This document shows, one piece after another, positions 49,107 through 59,948 of a stretch of DNA of 64,000 nucleotides. The DNA is from Lichtheimia corymbifera B2541 (lineage: Eukaryota; Mucoromycota; Mucoromycetes; Mucorales; Lichtheimiaceae). The stretch lies in NCBI GenBank assembly GCA_000697475.1, contig JNEU01001151.1, positions 1-64,000 of the forward strand, written 5' to 3'. The position numbers and the translations under genes were made by a program. How positions within the stretch are numbered: position 1 is the stretch's first letter; every line of letters begins with the position of its first letter. The notes beneath the pieces are model-generated. The model had not been told where the DNA came from. It ran no database searches and worked only from the letters and a program-made list of their open reading frames with translations.

Positions 49107-50150
49107 ATGGCGAAATCCATAACACGCAATTCATCGGTTATCAAGATCATAACAACAGCTCTAGTCAAAACGGCAGATGACTACTTTGCTGCGGAAAGCG
49201 AGTGGGGCAATGGAAGTCGGTCTGATCTTGTTTTGTCTCCTCGTTCGTCATCCTCTCAGCTCGCGCCTATTGTTATAGAGTTTCAACGTCGGGTGGACAA
49301 GAAATTCATGAAACGAGTGATCATGTACGCTTTACAAGCGTATCGACGTTACAAAAAGGATCCAGTCATGCTCATTATTTGCAGCGGTACTTTGTCCGAT
49401 GATGTAGCGAATCTTCTTAAATCGAGTGATGTTCTTGGCTGTAGGCGCTATCCATGTGAAGGCTGGGGTGCAAAGTGCCTTATCATGACTAAGGAAAGTC
49501 TCTCGACACTCACCGCTTCGGAGAAACGTCAGCCATTTGCCAGCTTTGGACTTTTTCTCACACAGTCAGTGCCATTCAGTGAGCTTTCCAGCGACGATGA
49601 GACTACAAAAATGCTGCAATCGCTAGCCGTTGACCACTACATGTCTTTAATTGGAAACGAAGCGCACCTCATCGACTTTTTCAAAGCAGTACTCGACAAG
49701 CAAGAGATATTTTACAATAAGATACTCGCTCTTGCTGACGATGATGATAAACCAAGGTTACGTGAAGCTATCAACGATGCTCAAGTCGAACAACGAGAGC
49801 TTAAGCGCAAGCTGGACCAATTAGAAGATGACGGCGATGATGGCGATGATGATTACAATAACGCGGTGGATGATAGCAATGGCAACGCGGCGGATGATAA
49901 CACTGACGACACGGTGGATGATAACAACGATGTCGATGACGATCGTGTGGCGGATAAAAAAACACTGTACAAGAAAGGGATGGAGTTCGTCGCGAAGTAT
50001 AAGAAGGCACGAATGGATAAAGGCAAGAAGCGCATGGACTGGCAAGCATGCATGGCTGCAGGACGGAAGGAAGGCCTGCTGTTGAACTATAAAAATACCA
50101 ATACATTGAAAAATCAATTTGCAAAGTTTGAAGGAAATGGTGATGAATAA
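49107..50150 (+). CDS. PD-(D/E)XK nuclease-like ORF of a repetitive Mucorales family
   Basis: Single exon, 347 residues. Residues 39-60 carry a nuclease-type core, SDLVL with Asp40, then APIVIEFQ with Glu58 and Gln60, followed by RRVDKKFMKRV and a helix with LQAYRRY. This matches the D-(E/D)xK/Q core of Rpn-like/PD-(D/E)XK transposase-related proteins that are common as repeated ORFs in Mucorales. Residues about 225-240 are coiled coil, and 240-290 are Asp/Asn-rich repeats (VDDSNGNAADDN). The last 60 are basic and end in TNTLKNQFAKFE. The frame is open about 10 codons upstream (to a stop inside the last satellite word), so the N-terminus may be truncated by the satellite. Activity is not demonstrated. 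Confidence 0.65.
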   Translation: MAKSITRNSSVIKIITTALVKTADDYFAAESEWGNGSRSDLVLSPRSSSSQLAPIVIEFQRRVDKKFMKRVIMYALQAYRRYKKDPVMLIICSGTLSDDVANLLKSSDVLGCRRYPCEGWGAKCLIMTKESLSTLTASEKRQPFASFGLFLTQSVPFSELSSDDETTKMLQSLAVDHYMSLIGNEAHLIDFFKAVLDKQEIFYNKILALADDDDKPRLREAINDAQVEQRELKRKLDQLEDDGDDGDDDYNNAVDDSNGNAADDNTDDTVDDNNDVDDDRVADKKTLYKKGMEFVAKYKKARMDKGKKRMDWQACMAAGRKEGLLLNYKNTNTLKNQFAKFEGNGDE

Positions 50151-50339
50151 ACACACCCACTGTCATGCTGATGAGATCAATGAAAAGAGGATATGAACAT
50201 CTTCTGTGATAGCGAAGAAAATGCCCCACAATATTTTATTTAAGATAGTTGCGCCTGTAACATTTTTTACTCTGTGCCACTACCCATACGCCAGTGATAT
50301 CTGAAAGTGTACAATCTACTAGAGGTTTTCTTTTCTACT

Positions 50340-50944
50340 TTACAAATCCTTCTTCAACGTCAAAAAGTGGAGATCCTTGATTTTGAGCATCTCTGGCCAG
50401 ACAAAAGGCACACGTTCACCGGTTTCCTTGAAGCCGAGTTTAGCATACCAAGCCAGTAGTTCAGGACGATTTTCGAGCACGTGAAGAGTAGCAGTGGTAT
50501 AACCGAGTTCCTTCATGCGTTCGAATGCACTACGCATTAAACGACCACCCACACCCTTGGATTGGTAGTCAGGTGAAACGGAGAAGAGGCCAATTTCAGC
50601 TTCCTTGGTATCATGATGTTGGATCTGCACAGTGCCAATCACTTTTTCTGTATCACTCGAATCAAATGCATACAATAGCACATTGGGCTTGCCGTTGCTA
50701 AGCACCGCATCATTCATGTCCTCCAATGTGGCACGTTGCCCGCCAACAATATGCTCCTCCGTTGTCCAGCCGCCTGGAATCGGTCGGTCTACTATTAGCT
50801 TCCTCCATTCCAAATGCTCCTCCATTCAGTGATCAGGTTACCTTTGGATCGGTAAGCGTTATTCACCACAGCAGCTGCTGTTTCGTTGTATTTGACGTCA
50901 GCGGCTGTCACTTCACGAACGTAGATAGTGCTCTCCTGGACCAT
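50340..50944 (-). CDS. GNAT-family N-acetyltransferase
   Basis: Two exons on the minus strand, 50944-50842 and 50773-50340, giving 178 residues. The protein starts MVQESTIYVREVTAADV. The splice joins AYRSKGGWTTEEHIVGGQR, a segment typical of this GNAT subgroup. The acetyl-CoA-binding motif A is at about 111-120 (YQSKGVGGRLM), preceded by the beta-4 strand AEIGLFSVSP. A second helix/strand pair follows (TATLHVLENRPELLAWYAKLGF). The substrate is unknown; relatives include small-molecule and diamine acetyltransferases of fungi. The unspliced frame from ATG 50825 would replace the N-terminus with EEHLEWRKL and break the conserved join, so the spliced model is preferred. Confidence 0.88.
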
Positions 50945-51601
50945 AGCTTGGGATTTAAAAGATGAAATGTAAAAAGGCGGGGAGTTGGTGGAACCAACCT
51001 CAAAGATGGCGGCTATTTATTTAGTATCGATGCAAGCTTGTTTCACACTGCCCAATCAATATGGTAGCCCGATCGTTCGGGGCTGGAGAATACCTTAGAT
51101 AAACGCCATCAGATTCAGGCACCATTTCTCTTTCAAATCCATAGTACCAATGATTCGGCCCTCAATTTTGTCAATAAACAAGTTGACCCTTGAATCATGA
51201 GAAAATATGATTAGTGTGCGTAAGAAAAGAGAATATAAAAGGCTATATTGACTTGGATCTTGCCAATGACTAGAACCGAGGGTCATTGTGTTGTTGTAAC
51301 TCTAATCAGATGGTGGCATCTCCTCTTCCGTACTTTATTTGCGAGCGTGTGCACCAAGCTTATGGATTGCATAGTTTCATATCTTGTGAGTCATTAAATG
51401 ATTGATGAGATCAGGAAAACAAAAGTTCTTTTTTTATCAACAAGAATCAATAGTAAGCGTTTACATGATGCAGGGACAATTGGAATAGGCGAATATGGAT
51501 AAAAATGTACACTGGGATGGGATGAGAATGAAGAAAGGTGAGGAGGAGGAGGAAGGGGGAATATGAAATATGGTGGATGATGACAATAGAGAATAATACT
51601 A
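50945..51601. other. Intergenic, possible small ORF
   Basis: A 63-codon minus-strand ORF at 51095-51286 (starts MTLGSSHWQ) contains a likely intron and has no recognised family. A GGAGGA-rich run lies at 51540-51555. Nothing else is supported. Confidence 0.3.
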
Positions 51602-52732
51602 CTACAGATTATCTTCATGTAGCCCATTATCCGGGATGCCAGTGTGATAGATCTTGTAACCAGGTAAACCATAGACTGTATATCCAGCAGCAGCAGCAGC
51701 CTTTGCAAAGCCTTCAGTATCAATATGATGGCGAAATGGGAACGCGGGAAAATTAATGCCTTCGCGATGAACACTGGCCCGTGTCAATATGCATGTTGAT
51801 CCAATTCCATCCAATGGCACCTTGTTTTCCATTTCAGTCATGTCGATCATCAGGAATCGATGCGTAGTAAATTCAAGCCAGCCTGGAAAGAAAAGGGTAA
51901 TGTCAGTTGTGTAAACGCCTCGATGCCCTATATCCATTCCTCCTCCTCCTTCTTTACCTTCCATGAAAATGAAATCCTCAGGTACTTCTTTGGATAATGA
52001 AATGGAGAGTTCAGTTTCTTGCCAATTGCGTTTATCGTGACCCCATTCATTGCCTTCTCGTTGGATCATTGTATTTGGGACCACAATATCTTCATCCACA
52101 GCTATCAGATCTTGTACAAGCGTAGATGGAAACCATGCCAGCAGTGGATCCAACCACAATGTATACTGATGCTTGCTTTCGAGTGCTGATTGTAGTAAAA
52201 AGTTGCGCGCCCTCGCTATAGCCGCTCGTCGAAGAGGTTGAAGCTCGTACACAGTCTCTTTGCCTGGTGTCAAGATAAACGACATGATACTATCCTCGTA
52301 TGTTTTGACATAGAGCTTCACTGGAAATGCTACTCGCGTATGTTCAATATGCTGTCGTACTGCATGTACTGTCGTTGGTCCGGGATTGATGATGAGCAAT
52401 GCCATGGACAAGTTGGGGTGCTCCAGTTTTCTTACAGTCTTGAAAAAGTCGGCCAGGTACCGTACAGTCGATGGGTTGATCATGGTGAGGATGAGAACGT
52501 GGTTGTCAGTGGAAGGCTTATTGAGATTCTCAAAAGAGACACCATCGAATGGACGACGTGAAGCTGCCTCAAGCGCATCAGGGAGACCATCCTGCCGTTC
52601 AGGAAGAGGCTCGCAACTCATGTGCGAGATTGGCACCAGTAAAAGTAGCGATATAAGAAAGGTTGCAATACAAACAATAAAGACTCGCCGTTTCGAGCGT
52701 GGTGTAGGCAGGTTCTTTTTTAGTTTGTCCAT
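51602..52732 (-). CDS. Anp1/Mnn9/Van1-family glycosyltransferase-like protein, altered DXD
   Basis: Single exon, 376 residues, starting MDKLKKNLPTPRSKRR. A basic N-terminus followed by one hydrophobic segment (about 16-36) gives a type II Golgi membrane topology. The luminal part has Mnn9-family landmarks: VLILTMINPS, NFLLQSALESKHQYTLW, EDIVVPNTM, NWQETE, a GIGSTCILTRASVHREG segment, FPAFPFRHHIDTEGFAKAAAAAGY and YGLPGYKIYHT. In the family the nucleotide-sugar site is W(L/R)DxD; here the sequence reads WLDPLLAWFP, so the second Asp is absent. Family members extend mannan in the cis-Golgi. This copy may be a structural or altered-function paralogue. The longer frame to 52801 adds a non-conserved stretch and was not used. 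Confidence 0.85.
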   Translation of the reverse strand: MDKLKKNLPTPRSKRRVFIVCIATFLISLLLLVPISHMSCEPLPERQDGLPDALEAASRRPFDGVSFENLNKPSTDNHVLILTMINPSTVRYLADFFKTVRKLEHPNLSMALLIINPGPTTVHAVRQHIEHTRVAFPVKLYVKTYEDSIMSFILTPGKETVYELQPLRRAAIARARNFLLQSALESKHQYTLWLDPLLAWFPSTLVQDLIAVDEDIVVPNTMIQREGNEWGHDKRNWQETELSISLSKEVPEDFIFMEGKEGGGGMDIGHRGVYTTDITLFFPGWLEFTTHRFLMIDMTEMENKVPLDGIGSTCILTRASVHREGINFPAFPFRHHIDTEGFAKAAAAAGYTVYGLPGYKIYHTGIPDNGLHEDNL

Positions 52733-53204
52733 GTTATTGTGGAGTAGTAGTAGTGGAGTGAAAGATGTGAGAAGCTTAATCCCAGGATTTTGCACGCTCA
52801 ACTCCGTACGCTTTGTATCACTTCATGCATATCATCTCTTACATGTGGGGAATAGTGTAGTAGTGGTCAATAATAGACCTTTATCTTTACAAGTATAATT
52901 AGCTATTCATGCCTCCAAAAAAAAACATGCTGACATTGACCACATTCCTTTTTTGCACTGCTGCTGTAATGCTGTTGGATGCTACGCTCTCTCTCCCTCT
53001 TGCCATTAATGTCATCGAAATTTCCAGTAGTATGTAGTCGCTTACTGCTGCATAAACCATGCGTACATGTCAGCTGACCACAGTTACTGTCAACAATGCG
53101 GAATCCACTAGAATAAGCAAGAATTTACCACAATGTGCCAGTTCGCATAAAGTCAACCAACACACCAATAGAATGATTCAATGGTGCATCATGGAACAAA
53201 GCGG
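52733..53204. other. Divergent intergenic region
   Basis: Upstream of both the Mnn9-like gene and the small heat-shock gene. No ORF is supported. Confidence 0.4.
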
Positions 53205-53217
53205 TTCCAGAATTTTC
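53205..53217 (+). promoter_or_regulatory. Heat-shock element
   Basis: Bases 53205-53217 read TTCCAGAATTTTC, three perfectly spaced inverted nGAAn modules (TTC-nn-GAA-nn-TTC), the binding site of heat-shock factor trimers. It lies 24 bp upstream of the TATA box and about 100 bp upstream of the Hsp20 ATG. Confidence 0.85.
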
Positions 53218-53240
53218 GAGTAACCATTGCGCGATAGAAA

Positions 53241-53248
53241 TATATAAA
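53241..53248 (+). promoter_or_regulatory. TATA box of the Hsp20 gene
   Basis: TATATAAA-type sequence 24 bp downstream of the heat-shock element and about 72 bp upstream of the start codon, the expected spacing for a heat-inducible promoter. Confidence 0.7.
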
Positions 53249-53319
53249 TATGCTTGAACCACGAGAGGGTGGTCTGCTCTTTAGTCTTTTTTTTTTACTT
53301 GTATCTCAATTCTCAAACA

Positions 53320-53796
53320 ATGTCTCTCATCAACTTTGGCGGTTTTGGTCCTTCTCCACGCAGCATTGAGCGTCGCATGAATCAACTCATGAACCATATG
53401 TATCAAGACTTCCCTTCAGCTGGTAGTCTTTCCTCCTTTTTCTCGGACAACAACAATCCATCGTCCAACTTTATCAGCCCTGCTGTGAGTCTTTATGAAA
53501 CTGACAAGCAATGGGTCATCCATGCCGAGTGCCCCGGTGTCAAGAAGGAAGATATCAAAGTGGATGTGAACGGCGACACAATGACCATCTCGGGCGAAAC
53601 CAAGTTTGACCAGCAATACACAAAGGAAAACACACGCTATCAAGAACGTCGTGAAGGCACTTTTTCACGCACCTTGACCGTTCCCGAAAATGTCGACCGT
53701 GACAAGATTAACGCCAAGTATGAAAATGGTATTCTCGAGATCACCATGCTCAAGAGTGATCAAGCCAAGCCTTCCAAGAAGATTACTGTCCACTAA
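53320..53796 (+). CDS. Small heat-shock protein (Hsp20/alpha-crystallin)
   Basis: Single exon, 158 residues, a usual length for the family. Hsp20 proteins form large oligomers that hold unfolding proteins in the cytosol. The N-terminal 55 residues are Met/Phe/Ser-rich. The alpha-crystallin domain spans about 58-150, from SLYETDKQWVIHAECPGVKKEDI to the ENGILEI(T) signature near residue 140. The C-terminal KKITV ends the protein with an I-x-V-type anchor. The frame is open upstream to 53254, but that part precedes the promoter-proximal leader, and ATG 53320 (MSLINFGG) is the family-like start. Lack of introns is typical of heat-induced genes, whose transcripts must avoid splicing arrest. The promoter has a perfect heat-shock element and TATA box. 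Confidence 0.95.
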   Translation: MSLINFGGFGPSPRSIERRMNQLMNHMYQDFPSAGSLSSFFSDNNNPSSNFISPAVSLYETDKQWVIHAECPGVKKEDIKVDVNGDTMTISGETKFDQQYTKENTRYQERREGTFSRTLTVPENVDRDKINAKYENGILEITMLKSDQAKPSKKITVH

Positions 53797-54715
53797 ATCT
53801 TCCACAGTATCCCCCCTCCCCAATGTTTTCATTGTATGCTAGTAGTAGTATCAGCAATGTAGCTTTGAAATATCTTCCCCAATGATTCCTTTGCACAAAG
53901 TAAATATAGTTTATCCCCCTTTGCTGTTGTAAATTCGATGTTCATGTTGATTGGGGTGCATTGGTTGTAAGGTATGCTGCTTTCTTTCTCACCATACTGC
54001 ATGAAATACCTCTTTTCATTGTGGATGGGAATGTAAACATCCGCTCTCTCTTCCTAAAAAGGGAGCCGCCATGCATAAACGTCAACAAAAAAGTACGTCA
54101 TTCACTTGCTCACGATAATCCAAATGGTATTCCACACGCATGGTATGCGTAAGCCATGATACAAATATGACTTTATCTGACGTACATGACGTCGCATGAT
54201 AGTGCTGATTATCATTCCCAATATTCGAGTCCTAAAACAAAAGGCATGCTCCTTTGGGAAACCTGATGAGACCAAGATTTTGAGAGTTGGCTTTGTGTTA
54301 ATGCACTATACTACGTTTTGATTGTTGCTGTACAAGTCAAATGGTCACACCATTTCCCATCATGATGGCCTCCTATAACGTCACAAGGACGATGAAATGA
54401 TTATTCGCATATATGGCATGTAGTAGATGAGCCCCTAGCGATGCTCTGCATAAGTTTGTGGCTGAAATGAAAGTATGATGCTTTGTTTAATGTAGACGGC
54501 AGATTTTCATTATCAGCGCCACCTGCCGGTAAAAATAAACCGCACAAAGTTCAGGAGAAAAAAGGTCGCTAAATGGAAGCATCTAAACCGCCGTGCAAGG
54601 GGAGTTTATTTGTCGTTGATTTAAGGAGACTGCAAGAGAACAAGCAAATCCAGCAGCTCAATCTCTTCCTTTTTTTCTTTCCTTTTTGCATTTCTTTATA
54701 CACTTTTAGACAAAC
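53797..54715. other. Intergenic, no gene seen
   Basis: AT-rich spacer. A T/C-rich stretch at 54660-54710 with a possible acceptor (TTTTAG, 54704-54709) just before the M13 peptidase ATG could end a 5' UTR intron. Confidence 0.4.
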
Positions 54716-57467
54716 ATGTGGGGAGCGCTCGTTGCGAGTGCAAGTGCTGTGCCAAATAATGCCTTGAACGAATGCACTACACAGGCTTGTCAAGAAGCTG
54801 CCAAATCGATACGTGAATTCGTTGACTTTAACGCCGATCCGTGTACAGACTTTTACCAGTTTACATGTAAGTGTGGTCCATATTTGTTTCAACAACGTAT
54901 CCAAGGCAACCCTATTAACTTTTTCTAAAAGGTGGAACCTGGCAAAAATCGGCTGAAATCCCTGATGATAAACCAGGCACGTTGAACTTGACAGGCATAA
55001 GCATGTGTTACCGAAACTAACAAGCTCCGCACATTTTACCTCCTCAACTTTATACAGAGATTGGCTCGTTAAAGGTGATGTCTGACGACAACTTGAAGAT
55101 TATTCAAAAGGTGCTTGATGGGACCTATGATGAATTACTTCAAACGAATAAGGCTGAAGACTTTGTAACGGATGAGACACGTGCAGCAGACCAAGCCATT
55201 TTCGACAAGGTGCAGCGTTATTATCATACATGCATGGATGAAGATACCATTAATGATTTGGGCCCAACACCTTTATATCCTCGCTTGGCCAAGCTATTGA
55301 ACACTATAAAGTCTTGGGACACCGATTCCACCGAGGATGAGGATATCTTTGATGCCAAGGAACATGCAAAAGGATTGACCGATATGATGTATGAGGCTCT
55401 CATGCAAGCGTCCCAGGCGCTAATTGCGATTGGCGTATCGGCTGACAACCAAAACCCCGAGAAACAAACCATCGTTGTCGCCCAACCCAGTTTGATTTTG
55501 CAATCCAAACAGCAGTACCAAAACGAAAAGGCCATGGAATTATACCGCAGCGGCATGAATGTGCTATTGACTTCGGTACTTGGAAATGATACTTGGGCCA
55601 AGCAGATGCAAGAGGCTGGCATTGAGGTCCGAGAGAAAGAAGAGATCGAAGACATGGTGAAGCGTGTGGTGGACTTTGAAATCAAGTTGGCTAATATCAC
55701 ACTGCTAAAGTAAGTCTATATATGACAGGATATAATATGTACTCACATTTTACATTAGTGAAGACCTGCAGGATCCATACAAGGTCTATAATCCAATGAA
55801 GCTTTCCGAATTGCAATCAAAATACCCGATCATTGATTGGAAGTCGTATATTCAACGCATGATCCCAGAGGATATGAAGGAGATTCCAGAACCGCTTATC
55901 GTTATGGTGCCATCCTATTTGCAAGACTTGACACAGTGGTTCTCAAGCGGCGAGGTGTCTCTTAAAACCATCAGAGATTACGTTCTCTTGTACGACATCT
56001 ACGCTTGGGTATATGCATTAGACACGAATACTCGTCAACTTGTCGAGAACTTTGTGGGCCGCATTACTTCTGGCACTGTCAAGCTACTACCGCGTTGGAA
56101 TACTTGTGTCTCGAATACCATGGGCTCATTTGGTGAGATTGTGGGTCGATACTATGTCATGGCCAACTTTGGTGGCGATGATGAACGCACCAAGGTCGAT
56201 AAGCTTGTCACTCTCATTCATGAATCATGGCTGAATCGTTTAGCTGATGTGGATTGGCTGGATAAGGAGACACGTGAGAGAGCCATCAAAAAGGTATATT
56301 AGCATTGCGACCACCACCATTACATACACCCCCTATTGACTAATTTTATCTTTATTAGGTGAATCAAATCAAGCAAAAGATTGCTTACAGTACAGTGGTT
56401 CCGGATGATCGATCACCTCAATCGTTGAAAGACTACTACGAAGATGCACATGTCACGGATAGCTTTATCGATTCCGAGTCAAGCATTATAAAGTATCAGA
56501 TGAAGCAAGCATGGGATAAACTCGGTAAGCCCACCGACAAAAATGAATGGAGCATGACACCACCCGAAGTCAATGCATACTATGCGCTTCTTTATAACGA
56601 GGTTAGTATCCCATCTTAGTAGCTAATGGTTATATTAACCACCTACATAACCTAGATTGTTGTACCCGCCGGCATCTTGAGCTCCATTGCTTATGGCAAT
56701 GATGCCCCTGCTTACATGAACTATGGAGCTATTGGCATGATTGTGGGACATGAATTCACCGTAAGTAATTTTCTCTTTTGTACCAACTTGCTTTCCATAT
56801 AGCTCATTGTATCTATTTTTTTAGCATGCATTTGACAACCAAGGCCGAAAATATGATGCTGATGGCCGACTTCAGCAATGGTGGACCAACGCAACTTCGC
56901 AGCAATTCGACGAAAAGACCCAGTGCTTTATCCGCCAATACAGCAATTTCACTGTCACCGGGCCTGATGGCAAGCAAGTTCATGTCAATGGCAAAGTTAG
57001 TGGGCTTTATGATAACGTTCATGTTTTGATATCTCACACAATACTCGATCTTTGTAGCTCACCCTTGGAGAGAACCTTGCTGACAACGGTGGTGTTGCTG
57101 CTGCTTACACAGCATTCAAACAAGCATGGGATCAAGGCCCTTTGGCCAATGGCACCACAGCCGACCATGTTAAGCTTCCTGGTATTGATTTGACACCCGA
57201 ACAGCTGTTTTATGTCAGTATGGGTAGACTTTGGTGTATCAACTCTCGACCTGAGAAGGCCATAAGTCGAGTAAGTCCCAATCAAATGCAAGGTGTGCCT
57301 TGTCGTAATTATCTCACTCATCATGATATTAGATCTTTTCCGATCCTCACTCACCAGCCAATGTTCGTGTCAATGGTGTTATGCAAAATTCAGAGACCTT
57401 TGCAAAAGCATTCAATTGCCCAGCTGGTAGCCCCATGAACCCTGAGACGAAATGTACCATTTGGTGA
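54716..57467 (+). CDS. M13-family zinc metallopeptidase (neprilysin/endothelin-converting type)
   Basis: Nine exons: 54716-54866, 54932-54976, 55058-55709, 55759-56293, 56359-56601, 56656-56760, 56825-56995, 57058-57270 and 57333-57467, giving 749 residues. M13 enzymes are secreted or membrane-bound peptidases that cut small peptides. The N-terminal M13 landmark NADPCTDFYQFTCGTW spans intron 1. The zinc site HEFTH is residues 574-578, split by intron 6 between T577 and H578. The third ligand is in GENLADNGG (E639, with D643). The chain ends CTIW, the family C-terminus. Exon 2 ends before GC rather than GT (54977-54978), which frame and homology require. The visible N-terminus (MWGALVASASA) is too short for a normal signal peptide, so an upstream exon may be missing from the model. 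Confidence 0.9.
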
Positions 57468-57721
57468 AGGGATCCGATTGTATATTCTTTGATACGCTTG
57501 TGGCTATATATCTGTTGTCATTTTGGTTATCCCCCTTTTAGAAAGCGTATTATATGGCATCATCACAACAACAATGTACCATTCTTTGCAAATACATCCA
57601 TCCTTTATTTTGGCCATACATACATGCGTGATCATTAAGAAACCTAGTAGATGATGTAAATCAACATTGGTTTATTGGTAATGGTGTGTGTGTGTATATA
57701 TGCTAAAGGGTAATGACTTTT

Positions 57722-59948
57722 TCATTTGGATGATGATGGTGACTTGGTATACTTGTTAATGATATATCGCATGCGGCGTACAAGGCGTACAAGACTAGGT
57801 TCAATCGCCTCCTCGTTACAACAATCGATCTCAAGGTATTCAAGGTTGTCATAATCTGCGAGACAGGCAACCCCATCGTTGGTAATATTGGCAAGGTCGT
57901 AAAGGGCGATGCTCTTTAAGCTTTTTGAGTCGTAAAGATGCCAGAGAGCTACGTCGGTGACACAATCCATCAGTGAGAATCCAAGGGTGACCAGGTGTGG
58001 AAAATAGCGTAGTTTGTGTGCAAATGCTTCAAAAGCGTCCTTTGTGATAAGCTGCGTATCTGCCATTGACAAGGCTGTAAGTGAAGTAACGCCACCCAGT
58101 ACATCAAGTGTATCATCCGACATTGCTTGTAATCCATGATCAAGCGTCAAGTGCTGTAATGCTGATCGACTGCCTTGTGCTTTATGCTTCTCCAGGAACC
58201 TTCGTAATCCTTGATCGCTGATTCTCAAGCTATCGAAGCATTGCAAATGCGTGAGCTCGTCCAATTGTGCAAGAGCCATGAATGTTTCTGGGCCAAGTAG
58301 TTGAGCTTGTTCAAAAATGACGCTCTTCAGGTTGCGAGATTGGCGAATGATAGATGAAGGAAACGGATCTTCGTCGTCTAGAGTACCCACATGTTCACTT
58401 GGCCAACATCGTAGCGTATGTAGTCGTTTCAATGGTTTCTGTAAGCGATGTCGACGTTGAGCGATGCTTGACAATGAAAGCTCCTGTAACGAATTGGACA
58501 TATTTTCCTCCATGTATGCAACCAAGCGTTCGGTCATCGAATCATCAATGCGTGCAATTTCAAGAACCTGTAATCCACCACCACCATCCTCGTCTTCAAT
58601 TCGTGGTAATTCAGGCCATGTCTCACGTCCACCATTGACAGCATTGAAATTCAGGTACAGCAAATCAGGGCAGTACTGGCGAATCAAATCCAAGCAATTG
58701 CCATCCAAACAGCGATCCACTTCCAATAGCTCAAGCGATGGACATCGACGTAGAATAGGTTGTAGTGTTGATGATCGAATCCCTTCCTCGACATGCAGTG
58801 ATAGTCGTTTCAATCCAAGAGTTTCTGGTACATTACGCAAATCGATATCCTCAATCAATCCACCTGAGTATACAAGCGAATTCAAGCGATGGCACACAGA
58901 GAGTACTGTTCCTGCTGATATTTCATCGGGCTTCAGCTTGAGATGGATGCTTGTGAGCGTGTCGCTAACTTGAGTAAGCGCCTCGAGTAACAATGAAGGA
59001 TTATCCACTGGACAATCTGGAAAACCCTCTCCCCCAATAACCGAAATGAGCAATTTTGTTCCATATACCCCTGAATCTCCTTTCCTGTCGTCACTTACAT
59101 GTTAACTTGAGCACCCTGAGAGACCGAAAACTACCATGTCGTAATTGATCCAGAACATCATTGGGTGCATGAGATACGCTGGAGATGGCTAGTTCACTGA
59201 CATAGGGTGCAGCTTCCACAAGACGTGTGTAATTATCAGCGAGTTGATAACCGATAAAACGCAAGGAGTGCTTTGTGCATTGATAGATGCGATCTCTCCA
59301 AGTACGGGATATGTCGAGGTAATACACATGTTCTCCTGGCATGTGGTTGTAAAAGAACCTTGATACTACGTTGGGCAAAATGTCGAATGGCAACTTGGAT
59401 ATAAAGTCGATACGTTTGGATTGCTGTATCTCGGCTGCAGTCTTTCCTTGTTGCAACTGTGCATAGCTTTCTTCATCAGAGTCTGGTTCTACATGCTCCA
59501 ATCCAAGCGTATATATCTCCATGGCAGCACGCTGGCGACCTTGCATAGCATAGATCCATCCACCACATAAATAGCCCACTGCTAGCTTAGGTGCCTGCTC
59601 CATCATGAACCTGGCATCGTCCATGGCTTGTTCGAAATGACCGCATTGAGCAAGAGAACGGGCACGCACGTTGAGTACTGTCAATAATGTATACAATAAA
59701 TCGTGTTGCAGAGAGTTTGACAGGGCAATAGCTCGGTGGTATTCTCCATGATAAAAGACATTGCACAACTGTTCTATATTGGAAGTGGTTGCAGAGGCGC
59801 CCATGGTTGAGGACATGTTGATGGGTGGACGCGATGTGTTGAAAGTGGTTGCAAGTGGCGGTTTTACATACTCTGGAGTGGTAGTCGGCTTTCGCTTGGA
59901 CATGGTGCAGCCAGGAAAAAGCTGGATCACACCGCTTTTGTAATCCAT
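57722..59948 (-). CDS. TPR/F-box/LRR protein
   Basis: Two exons on the minus strand, 59948-59099 and 59016-57722, giving 714 residues. TPR-like helices lie at about 55-160 (FYHGEYHRAIALSNSL, VGYLCGGWIYAMQGRQRAAMEIY). An F-box follows at about 180-222 (FISKLPFDILPNVVSRFF, then WRDRIY), and leucine-rich repeats run from about 265 to the end. The combination suggests an SCF ubiquitin-ligase substrate receptor, with TPR and LRR for partner binding. I know this architecture as an expanded family in Mucorales. The intron (59017-59098, 82 bp) uses the acceptor TTTTCCAG; a nearer AG would give a 28-bp intron, too short. An alternative start is the internal Met at residue 16 (MSKRKPTT). Confidence 0.88.

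Noticed and set aside
47635..49168. Three overlapping minus-strand ORFs of 462-499 codons
   Set aside because: They are all readings of the same 12/20-bp satellite, with similar FVNP/STHL/CQPI content in each frame. No frame is preferred, so they are not genes.
59017..59098. Separate genes for the LRR part and the TPR/F-box part
   Set aside because: A good donor (GTAAGT) and acceptor (TTTTCCAG) 82 bp apart keep the frame across the boundary, and the combined layout matches a known family.
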